This document shows, in pieces, positions 1 to 5,935 of a stretch of 6,979 nucleotides of DNA; position 1 is the stretch's first letter; the number at the start of each line of letters is the position of its first letter. The stretch is taken from the NCBI GenBank assembly GCA_902475825.1, contig CABSBA010000082.1, positions 1 to 6,979 on the forward strand, in the 5' to 3' direction. Below the pieces are notes generated by a model. The model was not told the DNA's origin. It saw only the letters and a program-made list of their open reading frames with translations, and ran no database searches. The DNA is from an uncultured Collinsella sp. (lineage in GTDB: Bacteria; Actinomycetota; Coriobacteriia; Coriobacteriales; Coriobacteriaceae). A program made the translations under genes and the position numbers.

Positions 1-518
1 TAGTGGTGAAGATCATCTTCACAAGATTTTTCTCGCCTTTCTGCCGACATGATCTCACTTCGCAACTGCTTAATAGTTTCGTTAGAAGCTCCGTCGTCGA
101 TTGCCTTATTTAATTCTGCCTGAAGGCCGCTTGTCCGGTCGTGGGCCTCATCGTATTTGGCTTGGGCTGCATCGACGTTCGCTTGTAGGTAAAGAAGAGG
201 TCCCCTTGAGTCGTCGGCTTCCTTCAGCATCCTGTCGCGGAGCGATTGCAAATCGGTAATCACATGCTCGATAGTCTCTAATATCTCAGGACCTGCGGCG
301 TCTTTTGCGGCCTCGAGGTTTTTGAGCGCTTCCTGCATGGCTGCATACGCTTTTTCCCTTGCGGTGGCCGCATCTTCCGTCTGCAAGGCAACTGCACCGG
401 TGGGGGAGCTGGTTTCTGCCGCGATCGCCGTTACGGGGGCGATTCCCGCGACAAGTGCCGCGGAAAGGGCGATGCCCGCAGTTGCTCGTCTTGCTCTTCT
501 TGCGAGAATGTCGTTCAT
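1..518 (-). CDS. Exported coiled-coil protein, N-terminal part (runs off left edge)
   Basis: The minus-strand frame is open from the ATG at 518-516 to the window edge, giving 172 complete codons. The last two bases (TA) could begin Tyr or a stop, so the full length is unknown. A Shine-Dalgarno-like GAGGTG lies at 529-524, five bases before the ATG. Residues 1-34 look like a Sec signal peptide: Arg-rich start (R7, R8, R10, R11), a hydrophobic Ala/Ile/Leu/Val core at about 13-32, and a possible AIA/IAA cleavage site near 33-34. After a short Ser/Thr/Pro linker (35-50), residues 50-172 are rich in Ala, Glu, Lys, Gln and Leu with heptad-like spacing, as in a coiled coil. It may be a cell-surface or secreted protein, but any anchor would lie beyond the window. 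Codon choice is less GC-biased than in the ABC genes (ATA, TTA, AGA occur). Function is not recognised. The frame and signal peptide are clear; the surface role is inferred. Confidence 0.72.
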   Translation of the reverse strand, partial: MNDILARRARRATAGIALSAALVAGIAPVTAIAAETSSPTGAVALQTEDAATAREKAYAAMQEALKNLEAAKDAAGPEILETIEHVITDLQSLRDRMLKEADDSRGPLLYLQANVDAAQAKYDEAHDRTSGLQAELNKAIDDGASNETIKQLRSEIMSAERREKSCEDDLHH

Positions 519-659
519 CTCGGCACCTCATTTCAAGGGTCGGCGACTAACTTGGTAGCACTAATGCAAGCATATCAGGCGGTCGACCCGACACTGGCTG
601 GGCGTGAGCGTGCCTCTTCGCTTCTTTGGAAACCGAACCCCATTAGAAATGACGAGTTG

Positions 660-689
660 TTTACGCTTCTTTTGGGCTCACCGTACTAT
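660..689 (+). promoter_or_regulatory. Putative sigma-70-type promoter of the ABC exporter operon
   Basis: TTTACG at 660-665 (4 of 6 matches to the -35 consensus) and TACTAT at 684-689 (4 of 6 to the -10) are separated by 18 bases. The predicted transcript would start near 696, about 38 bases before the ATG at 734. The spacing and position are sensible, but this is a consensus match only. No copy of the TetR operator seen later in the window is present here. Confidence 0.4.
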
Positions 690-718
690 CATGGTTCGAA
701 TTGAGTGTGAATGATGAT

Positions 719-724
719 AGGGAG
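719..724 (+). promoter_or_regulatory. Ribosome-binding site deciding the start of the first ABC gene
   Basis: AGGGAG at 719-724 sits nine bases before the ATG at 734. The in-frame TTG at 701 and GTG at 707 have no comparable site upstream, and the TTG would lie only about five bases after the predicted transcription start. The ATG is therefore preferred, which shortens the protein by 11 residues. Confidence 0.6.
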
Positions 725-733
725 CGCCTATAC

Positions 734-2587
734 ATGATTGAGCTGCTCAGGCGTTTTGGTGGTAAGTTTCGCCGCTATATGGTGATTGGCCCTGCGTGCA
801 AGCTGATCGAAGTGATCTTTGACCTGCTGACGCCGCTGGTGATTGCCCAGATGATCGATAAGGGCATCGGCGCACACGATGTCAACGCCGTCGTCCACTA
901 CGGTATGGTGCTTGGCGCCATGGCCGTGATCGGCATCTCGTTTACGCTCGTCTGCCAAAAGATGGCGGCGCTCACCTCGCAGGGTATGGGCACCGATATC
1001 CGTGGTGCGCTCTACGAGCACATCAACAAGCTGAGCTATGCCGAGCTCGACCGCTTTGGCACGCCGTCGCTCATCACGCGTATCACCAACGATGTCAACC
1101 AGGTGCAGCTTGCCGTGGCGCTGGGCGTGCGCATGCTCATCCGCTGGCCCTTCCTGGCGGTGGGCTCCATGGTCGCGGCCCTCGCCATCGACCTTAAGCT
1201 CGGCATGATCTTTTTGATTTGCACGCCCGCCATCGGCCTGGTGTTTTGGTTTGTCATGGCGCGCTGCATTCCCTACTACAAGCAGCTGCAGGCAAAGCTC
1301 GATCGTATCGCGCTTATCTGCCGCGAAGGTCTTTCGGGCGCCCGCGTGGTTCGCGCGTTCGTGCGCGAGGACCACGAGCGCGAGCGCTTTGCCCAAGCCG
1401 CCGATGACCAGGCCAATACTGCCATCGCGGTGGGCAAGCTTTCGTCGATTCTCAACCCCGTCACGTTTTTGGTGATGAACCTGGGCGTGTGCGCCATCCT
1501 GTGGGTGGGCGGCATCCAGGTCAACGTGGGCGAGCTCACGCAGGGTCAGGTCATGGCGTTTGTGAACTACATGACGCAGACCCTCACCTCCATCGTGTAC
1601 GTCGCCAACCTGGTCGTGGTCTTTACCAAGGCGAGCGCGAGTGCTTCGCGTATCAACGAGGTGCTCAATTGCGTGCCGAGCATCACCGACGAGGATAACG
1701 AGCCGGTCGCACTGCCCGAGCCGGGCAATGTCGCTCCAGTTCCTGCGCTGAGCTTGAGCCATGCGAGCTTCTCCTTTGGCGCCGGCGCTGCCAACGCCGT
1801 CAACGATGTGACCCTGGAGCTCCCGCTGGGCAAGACGCTCGGCATTATCGGCGGTACGGGCAGCGGCAAGTCCACGCTCGTCTCGCTCATCCCGCGCCTG
1901 TACGATGCGAGCACCGGCAGCGTGAGCGTAATGGGCGCCGACGTGCGCACCTGGCCGCTCGACCAGCTGCGCCATGCGGTCGCGACCGTACCGCAGCGCG
2001 CGTCGCTGGTGAGCGGCACCATCCGCAGCAACCTGACCTGGCGCGACGAGTCGGCGACCGACGAGGGGCTCTGGGCGGCGCTCGACATGGCGCAGGCGAG
2101 CGAGTTCGTGCGCAACAAGTCCCAGGGCCTCGATGCCCCGGTCGAGGCGGGCGGCAAGAACTTTAGCGGTGGCCAGCGCCAGCGCCTGACCATCGCGCGC
2201 GCCCTGGTGGGCTCGCCACAAATCCTGATCATGGATGACTCTGCCTCGGCGCTCGACTTTAAGACCGACGCGGCGCTTCGCCATGCGATTCGCGAGCGCA
2301 GCGTGCGCGGTGCCGTCGAGGGTGGGCTGCCGCTCACGACGGTGATCGTGAGCCAACGTGTCTCGACCGTACGTGACGCCGACATGATCTGCGTGCTCGA
2401 CCACGGCTCGGTCGCGGGCCTGGGTACGCACGATGAGCTATACGCGACCTGCCAGCTCTATCGCGAGATCTGCCAGTCGCAGCTTCGCCGCGAGGAGCTC
2501 GAGGGCCAGCAGGGGAGTGCGGCGCCCGCGCCCGCCCCGGTCGTCCCGACTGCCCCCACATCCGTCTGCGCAAAGGAGGGCTGCTAA
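734..2587 (+). CDS. ABC exporter half, permease-ATPase, degenerate ATP site (heterodimer subunit 1)
   Basis: A 617-residue half-transporter with a six-helix membrane domain (helices at about 16-38, 54-76, 130-152, 156-178, 239-262, 276-300) followed by a nucleotide-binding domain. Visible ATPase motifs are Walker A GGTGSGKST (373-381), Q-loop Q421, signature FSGGQ (477-481), Walker B ILIMDD (497-502) and D-loop SALD (505-508). The residue after the Walker B aspartate is D502 where active ATPases have Glu, and the H-loop position is Q541, not His. This pattern is known from the degenerate subunit of heterodimeric exporters such as TM287 of TM287/288 and BmrC of BmrC/BmrD. The signature is intact and should complete the partner's active site. 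The C-terminus (about 588-617) is an Ala/Pro tail; its last codons contain the ribosome-binding site of the next gene. The stop directly abuts the next ATG, so the two are co-translated. Substrate is unknown: drugs, lipids or peptides are all possible. Confidence 0.95.
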   Translation: MIELLRRFGGKFRRYMVIGPACKLIEVIFDLLTPLVIAQMIDKGIGAHDVNAVVHYGMVLGAMAVIGISFTLVCQKMAALTSQGMGTDIRGALYEHINKLSYAELDRFGTPSLITRITNDVNQVQLAVALGVRMLIRWPFLAVGSMVAALAIDLKLGMIFLICTPAIGLVFWFVMARCIPYYKQLQAKLDRIALICREGLSGARVVRAFVREDHERERFAQAADDQANTAIAVGKLSSILNPVTFLVMNLGVCAILWVGGIQVNVGELTQGQVMAFVNYMTQTLTSIVYVANLVVVFTKASASASRINEVLNCVPSITDEDNEPVALPEPGNVAPVPALSLSHASFSFGAGAANAVNDVTLELPLGKTLGIIGGTGSGKSTLVSLIPRLYDASTGSVSVMGADVRTWPLDQLRHAVATVPQRASLVSGTIRSNLTWRDESATDEGLWAALDMAQASEFVRNKSQGLDAPVEAGGKNFSGGQRQRLTIARALVGSPQILIMDDSASALDFKTDAALRHAIRERSVRGAVEGGLPLTTVIVSQRVSTVRDADMICVLDHGSVAGLGTHDELYATCQLYREICQSQLRREELEGQQGSAAPAPAPVVPTAPTSVCAKEGC

Positions 2588-4447
2588 ATGAACCCGTATA
2601 CTTCCTCCGGTTCGGTCGCCACGATGACGGCCAACGTGTCCGGCAACGATAGCCTCAACGACCCGGGCGACGGTCCGCGCCAGCCCGGCGACCCCGAGCG
2701 CTATCCCGTGGGCGCGGTGACCCGCCGCCTGATGGGCTACGTCCGTCCGCACCGTATTTCGTTTACGGTGTCGTTTGTGAGCTCCGCCATCTCGGTGATT
2801 CTGCAGCTCTACACGCCCATTCTCATCGGCGAGGGCATCGACCTCATCGTCGCGGCGGGTCGAGTGGACTTCGACGCGCTGCTGCCGCTTGTCACCAAAC
2901 TCGCGCTCGTCGTGGTGGGAGCAGCGGCCTTCCAGTGGCTGCAGGGCTACTGCGTCAACCGCCTGTCCTACGAGACGGTGCGCGACATGCGCGTGGAGGC
3001 GAGCGACAAGCTCAGCCGCATGCCGCTCAGCTTTATCGACAGCCATGCTCACGGCGACCTCATGAGCCGCGTGGTCAACGACGTCGATCAGGTGGGCGAC
3101 GGTCTGCTGCAGGGCTTTACCCAGCTTTTCACCGGCGTCATCACCATCGTGGGCACCCTTGCGTTTATGCTTTCCATTAACCTGACCATGACGCTCGTGG
3201 TGGTGCTCGTCACGCCGCTTTCCATCTTTGCCGCCGGCGCCATTGCCAAGCTCTCCAACAAGAGCTTTACGGCGCAGCAGCGCATTCAAGGCCAGCTCGG
3301 CGGCCATATCGAGGAGTATGTGGGTGAGCAAAAGCTCGTGGACGCCTTCGCCTACGGCCCGCACGCCCAGCAGCGCTTCGATGCCCTCAATGCCGAGCTC
3401 TACACTGCGGGCGAGTGCGCGCAGTTTATGGGTTCGCTCTCCAACCCCGGCACGCGCTTTATCAACAACATCATCTATGCCGTGGTTGCCGTGATCGGCT
3501 GCATGGGCGTGATCACGGGCGTGCCCGCGGCGCTTACGGTGGGCGGCGTGCAGATCTTCCTGTCCTATGCCAACCAGTACACCAAGCCGTTCAACGAAGT
3601 TACCAACGTCATCACGCAAATCCAGACGGCGTATGCCTCGGCGCGCCGCATGTTCGCGCTGCTCGACGCCCGCGAGCAAGAACCCGATGCACCAACTGCT
3701 GCGGAGCTTGCCGCCCCGCAGGGCGAGGTCGCCTTTGAGCATGTGAACTTTAGCTACGTGTCCGACCGCAAGCTGCTGCAGGACATCTGCATCGAGGCCA
3801 AGCCCGGCATGCGCTTTGCCCTGGTCGGCCCCACGGGCTGCGGCAAGACAACGCTCATCAACTTGCTGCTGCGGTTTTACGATATCGATGCCGGACGCAT
3901 TGCGGTCGATGGCAAGGCTTCGCGAGACTACACGCGCGCAAGCCTGCGCTGCGCCTTTGGCATGGTGCTGCAGGATACGTGGCTGTTCGAGGGCACGGTG
4001 GCGGACAACATCGCTTACGGTTGCCCGGATGCCACGCGCGAGCAGGTTATCGAGGCCGCCAAGCGGGCACACGCGCACAAGTTTATCGTGCAGCTGCCAG
4101 GCGGCTACGATACGGTGATCGGCGAGGACGGCGGCACGTTTAGCCAAGGTCAAAAACAGCTGCTGTGCATCGCGCGCGTCATGCTCACCGACCCGGCGAT
4201 TCTGCTGCTGGACGAGGCGACCTCGAGCATCGATACCCGCACCGAGCTGCAGGTTCAGGCGGCATTCGACGAGCTCATGGCAGGTCGCACAAGCTTTGTC
4301 GTGGCGCACCGCCTGAGCACCATCCGCAACGCCGACTGCATTCTGGTGATGCGCGACGGCGAGATTATCGAGCGCGGCACGCATGACGAGCTGCTAGCGG
4401 CAGGCGGCTTCTACGCCGAACTCTACCGCAGCCAGTTCGCCCAGTGA
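2588..4447 (+). CDS. ABC exporter half, permease-ATPase, catalytic (heterodimer subunit 2)
   Basis: A 619-residue partner subunit. The start is well supported: AAAGGAGG at 2572-2579 lies eight bases before the ATG, which follows the previous stop with no gap. A polar Gly/Pro/Asp-rich tail (1-43) precedes six predicted helices (about 56-80, 96-118, 172-196, 200-220, 293-313, 316-336). The nucleotide-binding domain has Walker A GPTGCGKTT (414-422), Q-loop Q462, signature FSQGQ (518-522), Walker B ILLLDE (538-543) with catalytic E543, D-loop SSID (546-549) and H-loop H574. The catalytic residues are complete, but the signature has Gln where LSGGQ has its first Gly, as in the TM288/BmrD type. This signature would face subunit 1's defective Walker site, so the two subunits together give one active and one degenerate site. 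The protein acts in the cytoplasmic membrane as an ATP-driven exporter; the cargo cannot be read from the sequence. Confidence 0.95.
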   Translation: MNPYTSSGSVATMTANVSGNDSLNDPGDGPRQPGDPERYPVGAVTRRLMGYVRPHRISFTVSFVSSAISVILQLYTPILIGEGIDLIVAAGRVDFDALLPLVTKLALVVVGAAAFQWLQGYCVNRLSYETVRDMRVEASDKLSRMPLSFIDSHAHGDLMSRVVNDVDQVGDGLLQGFTQLFTGVITIVGTLAFMLSINLTMTLVVVLVTPLSIFAAGAIAKLSNKSFTAQQRIQGQLGGHIEEYVGEQKLVDAFAYGPHAQQRFDALNAELYTAGECAQFMGSLSNPGTRFINNIIYAVVAVIGCMGVITGVPAALTVGGVQIFLSYANQYTKPFNEVTNVITQIQTAYASARRMFALLDAREQEPDAPTAAELAAPQGEVAFEHVNFSYVSDRKLLQDICIEAKPGMRFALVGPTGCGKTTLINLLLRFYDIDAGRIAVDGKASRDYTRASLRCAFGMVLQDTWLFEGTVADNIAYGCPDATREQVIEAAKRAHAHKFIVQLPGGYDTVIGEDGGTFSQGQKQLLCIARVMLTDPAILLLDEATSSIDTRTELQVQAAFDELMAGRTSFVVAHRLSTIRNADCILVMRDGEIIERGTHDELLAAGGFYAELYRSQFAQ

Positions 4448-4462
4448 GCAAGTCCGCTGGGC
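4439..4462 (+). terminator. Weak hairpin at the end of the ABC operon
   Basis: GCCCAGTG (4439-4446) pairs with CGCTGGGC (4455-4462), eight pairs including one G-T, around an eight-base loop. It overlaps the TGA stop at 4445-4447. There is no T-tract after it (AAATTAATC follows), so it is not a canonical intrinsic terminator. It may protect the 3' end, act with Rho, or be chance. Confidence 0.25.
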
Positions 4463-4487
4463 AAATTAATCAATCGACAGACGGTGG

Positions 4488-4515
4488 TTTACATCTGTCA
4501 CGTTAGTACTAAGAT
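4488..4515 (+). promoter_or_regulatory. Putative promoter of the flavodoxin gene, with overlapping inverted repeats
   Basis: TTTACA (4488-4493, 5 of 6 to the -35) and TAAGAT (4510-4515, 4 of 6 to the -10) are 16 bases apart, placing transcription start near 4522, about 53 bases before the ATG at 4575. GACAGA/TCTGTC arms (4476-4481 and 4494-4499) bracket the -35, and the 10 bp palindrome TTAGTACTAA (4503-4512) lies between the boxes and overlaps the -10. These are possible operator sites, but no regulator can be named. Confidence 0.45.
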
Positions 4516-4574
4516 ATTCATCTATTAATTTGCATTAGTGGCTTTAGTTTTGGGGGAAACGAGGCAACGTGACT

Positions 4575-5126
4575 ATGACGTGCTCTTTGGTGGTTAACAG
4601 CAAGAGCGGTAATACCAGGATGGTTTCGGGCGCGATCAAGCGCGCTCTGCAGGCTGCGGGCGTTGAGTTTGTCCACGCTGCGGCGTTGAGCGACGATGCG
4701 GACGCAGATCAGGTTGCGCTCGAGGCGCAGGGCGCCTGCGCGGCCGACACGGTGCTCGTCGGTTTTTGGTGCGACAAGGGCGCGTGCACGCCTTCGGTCG
4801 CGGCGTTGCTCTCCGCCTTGCACGGCAAGCGCGTCTTCCTGTTTGGCACCTGCGGTTTTGGCGCCGACCAGAGCTATTACCAGCAGATTATCGACCGCGT
4901 AACTTCCAATTTGGCTGGGGATGCCGAGCTTGCGGGCTGGGCGATGTGCCAGGGCAAGATGGGCCCCGCGGTCAAGCAGCGCTACGAGGCCATGCTCGAG
5001 CAAGATCCCGACAACGCCCGATTTAAGATGCTGCTCGACAACTGGGCTGCCGCGAGGGATCATCCCACCAAGGAGGATCTGGACAACATGGCTGCAGCCG
5101 CCAAAAAGGCCGTGTTGGGCGAGTAG
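4575..5126 (+). CDS. Flavodoxin-family protein (Flavodoxin_3/BilS-like)
   Basis: A 183-residue cytoplasmic protein with a flavodoxin fold that probably binds FMN and carries electrons to an unidentified partner. It opens with a beta strand (SLVV, 4-7) and the phosphate-binding loop S-K-S-G-N-T (9-14), matching the flavodoxin S/T-x-T/S-G-N-T pattern. GFWCDKGACTPSV (63-75) and LFGTCGFG (89-96) fit the two other FMN-contacting loops and resemble the group called Flavodoxin_3, which includes the bilirubin-reduction flavodoxin BilS. That link is from memory of family motifs. No bilR-like reductase is present in the window, so a role in bilirubin reduction is not supported. Cysteines C66, C71 and C93 lie in or near the flavin loops. 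The residues after about 135 form a helical, charged tail. The ATG at 4575 has GAGG (4561-4564) ten bases upstream; an in-frame GTG at 4569, only four bases from the same site, would add two residues. It appears monocistronic: own promoter before, strong terminator after. Confidence 0.85.
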   Translation: MTCSLVVNSKSGNTRMVSGAIKRALQAAGVEFVHAAALSDDADADQVALEAQGACAADTVLVGFWCDKGACTPSVAALLSALHGKRVFLFGTCGFGADQSYYQQIIDRVTSNLAGDAELAGWAMCQGKMGPAVKQRYEAMLEQDPDNARFKMLLDNWAAARDHPTKEDLDNMAAAAKKAVLGE

Positions 5127-5167
5127 GCCGCCGTTCGCGGTGTCGCGCATTCAATCGTACAAACGTG

Positions 5168-5195
5168 AAAGCCTCGAGATTCTCGAGGCTTTTTT
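5168..5195 (+). terminator. Rho-independent terminator after the flavodoxin gene
   Basis: A perfect 11 bp stem, AAAGCCTCGAG (5168-5178) with CTCGAGGCTTT (5182-5192), closes a three-base ATT loop. T's run continuously from 5190 to 5195. It ends one base before the -35 box of the TetR gene, so the two transcription units are packed tightly but insulated. Confidence 0.92.
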
Positions 5196-5196
5196 C

Positions 5197-5227
5197 TTGA
5201 CAGGCCGCCGCTCCGTGGCAATATGAA
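5197..5227 (+). promoter_or_regulatory. Promoter of the TetR-family regulator gene
   Basis: TTGACA at 5197-5202 is a perfect -35 box. The -10 is less certain: TATGAA at 5222-5227 (4 of 6) with a 19-base spacer, or AATATG at 5220-5225 with 17. In either case the -10 lies inside the inverted repeat at 5219-5241, so a bound repressor would block RNA polymerase. Confidence 0.6.
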
Positions 5228-5241
5228 CAATGTTCATATTG
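5219..5241. promoter_or_regulatory. Operator 1: perfect inverted repeat, probable TetR-protein site
   Basis: CAATATGAAC (5219-5228) and GTTCATATTG (5232-5241) are perfect 10 bp reverse complements around AAT. The site covers the -10 region and abuts the Shine-Dalgarno GGAGG (5241-5245) of the regulator gene. Size, symmetry and position match TetR-family autoregulatory operators. A related copy lies before the membrane-protein unit at 5849-5866. Confidence 0.8.
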
Positions 5242-5252
5242 GAGGTGAGGGC

Positions 5253-5810
5253 ATGAATAACACAGCGACGTCTAAGGAGGAAATCCTGAAGACGAGCCGT
5301 AAGCTCATCCAAGAAAACGGCTGGACCGGCGTCAACATCCGTTCGGTCGCCGCGGCGTGCGGCGTGTCGGTCGGATGCATCTACAACTACTTTGATTCTA
5401 AAACAGCGCTCGTGGGTGCGACCGTGGCAAGCGTGTGGGGCAACATTTTCCATCACCCCGATGACGAAACCGTTCTGGATGACACGCTCGCGTGCATTCG
5501 CTGGATGTATCGCCAGATGGAGTGCGGCTGCCAAACGTATCCGGGCTTCTTTACGCACCATTCGCTGAGTTTTATGCAGCAGGACACCGCGGATGGCAAG
5601 CGCCGCATGCATCATGCCTGGCAGCATATTCTCGACCAGCTTTGCGTGGTGCTCAAGCGTGATCCTCGGGTGCGCCCGGATGCCTTTACCGATCAGTTTT
5701 CTGCCGAGCAATTTGCCGAGGTCTTGTTCTCGCTCATGCTCTCTGCCGTGATTCGGCAAGACTTTGATCCGAGCGCCGTGCTCGAGATCACGCGCCGAAC
5801 CCTCTACTAA
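5253..5810 (+). CDS. TetR/AcrR-family transcriptional regulator
   Basis: A 185-residue regulator, a normal length for the family. The N-terminal DNA-binding domain is clear: SKEEILKTSRKLIQENG (7-23) is the first helix, then the helix-turn-helix IRSVAAACGVSVGCIYNYF (29-47), ending in the typical YNYFDSKTAL segment (45-53). The C-terminal ligand/dimer domain (about 55-185) is divergent and gives no ligand. It has many Cys and His residues, including C91/C93 and three HH pairs (67-68, 102-103, 120-121). The start is the ATG at 5253, with GGAGG at 5241-5245 seven bases before it. The in-frame ATG at 5223 lies inside the operator, has no ribosome-binding site and would add ten residues. It probably represses its own promoter through 5219-5241 and the next unit through 5849-5866; activation is less likely but possible. 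A terminator follows directly. Confidence 0.92.
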   Translation: MNNTATSKEEILKTSRKLIQENGWTGVNIRSVAAACGVSVGCIYNYFDSKTALVGATVASVWGNIFHHPDDETVLDDTLACIRWMYRQMECGCQTYPGFFTHHSLSFMQQDTADGKRRMHHAWQHILDQLCVVLKRDPRVRPDAFTDQFSAEQFAEVLFSLMLSAVIRQDFDPSAVLEITRRTLY

Positions 5811-5813
5811 CGG

Positions 5814-5837
5814 TCCCCGCGCAAGGTGGGGATTTTT
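5814..5837 (+). terminator. Intrinsic terminator after the TetR gene
   Basis: TCCCCGC (5814-5820) pairs with GTGGGGA (5826-5832), seven pairs with one G-T, around the loop GCAAG. Five T's follow (5833-5837). It begins four bases after the stop codon. It should reduce read-through into the membrane-protein unit, implying that unit has its own operator-controlled promoter or uses residual read-through. Confidence 0.75.
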
Positions 5838-5848
5838 ACGGTTAGAAA

Positions 5849-5866
5849 ATGAACGGCGTTCATATT
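5849..5866. promoter_or_regulatory. Operator 2: second copy of the TetR operator
   Basis: ATGAAC (5849-5854) and GTTCAT (5858-5863) are inverted around GGC, with the same three-base spacer as operator 1. The right side, GTTCATATT (5858-5866), equals nine of ten bases of operator 1's right arm. A weak -35-like TTTACG (5835-5840) lies upstream and CATATT (5861-5866) could be a poor -10 after a 20-base spacer, so the promoter itself is not convincing. The site lies ten bases before the possible leader ORF and 70 before the membrane-protein gene. Confidence 0.7.
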
Positions 5867-5875
5867 AAGGAGACG

Positions 5876-5923
5876 ATGTCCGGCACCAGGAAGCCAAACC
5901 GTACTTTGCAACCATTCTTTTAA
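5876..5923 (+). CDS. Possible 15-residue leader peptide upstream of the membrane protein
   Basis: An ATG at 5876 opens a 15-codon frame (MSGTRKPNRTLQPFF) ending in TAA at 5921-5923. AAGGAG at 5867-5872 precedes it with a short, three-base gap. The stop codon overlaps the ribosome-binding site TAAGGAG (5921-5927) of the membrane-protein gene, whose ATG is 12 bases further on. The ten-base string TTAAGGAGAC occurs before both starts (5865-5874 and 5920-5929). This arrangement would allow translational coupling or leader-mediated control. The peptide is basic (R5, K6, R9) with a hydrophobic end and resembles nothing I recognise. It could equally be an untranslated leader with a duplicated Shine-Dalgarno sequence. 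Confidence 0.4.
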   Translation: MSGTRKPNRTLQPFF

Positions 5924-5935
5924 GGAGACATATAT

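Noticed and set aside
559..569. TTGCATTAGTG (minus strand) shared with 4530-4540 upstream of the flavodoxin gene
   Set aside because: Shared 11-mers are expected by chance between positions of a 7 kb window, and the alignment does not extend or fit promoter boxes at both sites.
701..733. TTG start extending the first ABC protein by 11 residues
   Set aside because: No ribosome-binding site and almost no leader after the predicted promoter; the ATG at 734 has AGGGAG nine bases upstream.
519..733. TetR-operator copy controlling the ABC exporter
   Set aside because: No ATGAAC-N3-GTTCAT-like inverted repeat occurs in this gap. The TTCGAA palindrome at 695-700 is too short and unrelated.
728..2431. 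Long minus-strand open frame (567 codons) opposite the first ABC gene
   Set aside because: It is a by-product of strong GC bias at third codon positions on the true strand. Its product is His/Arg/Ala-rich with no recognisable domain, while the plus strand encodes a complete ABC half-transporter.
2438..4384. Long minus-strand open frame (648 codons) opposite the second ABC gene
   Set aside because: Same cause: low-complexity His/Arg/Ala-rich translation with no motif, antisense to a complete ABC gene.
5223..5252. Upstream in-frame ATG extending the TetR protein by ten residues
   Set aside because: It lies inside the operator and at the -10 region, without a Shine-Dalgarno sequence. The ATG at 5253 has GGAGG at good spacing and starts at the normal family position.
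5151..5759. Minus-strand open frame opposite the TetR gene
   Set aside because: It covers the terminator, operator and the clear TetR coding frame, and its product has no domain.
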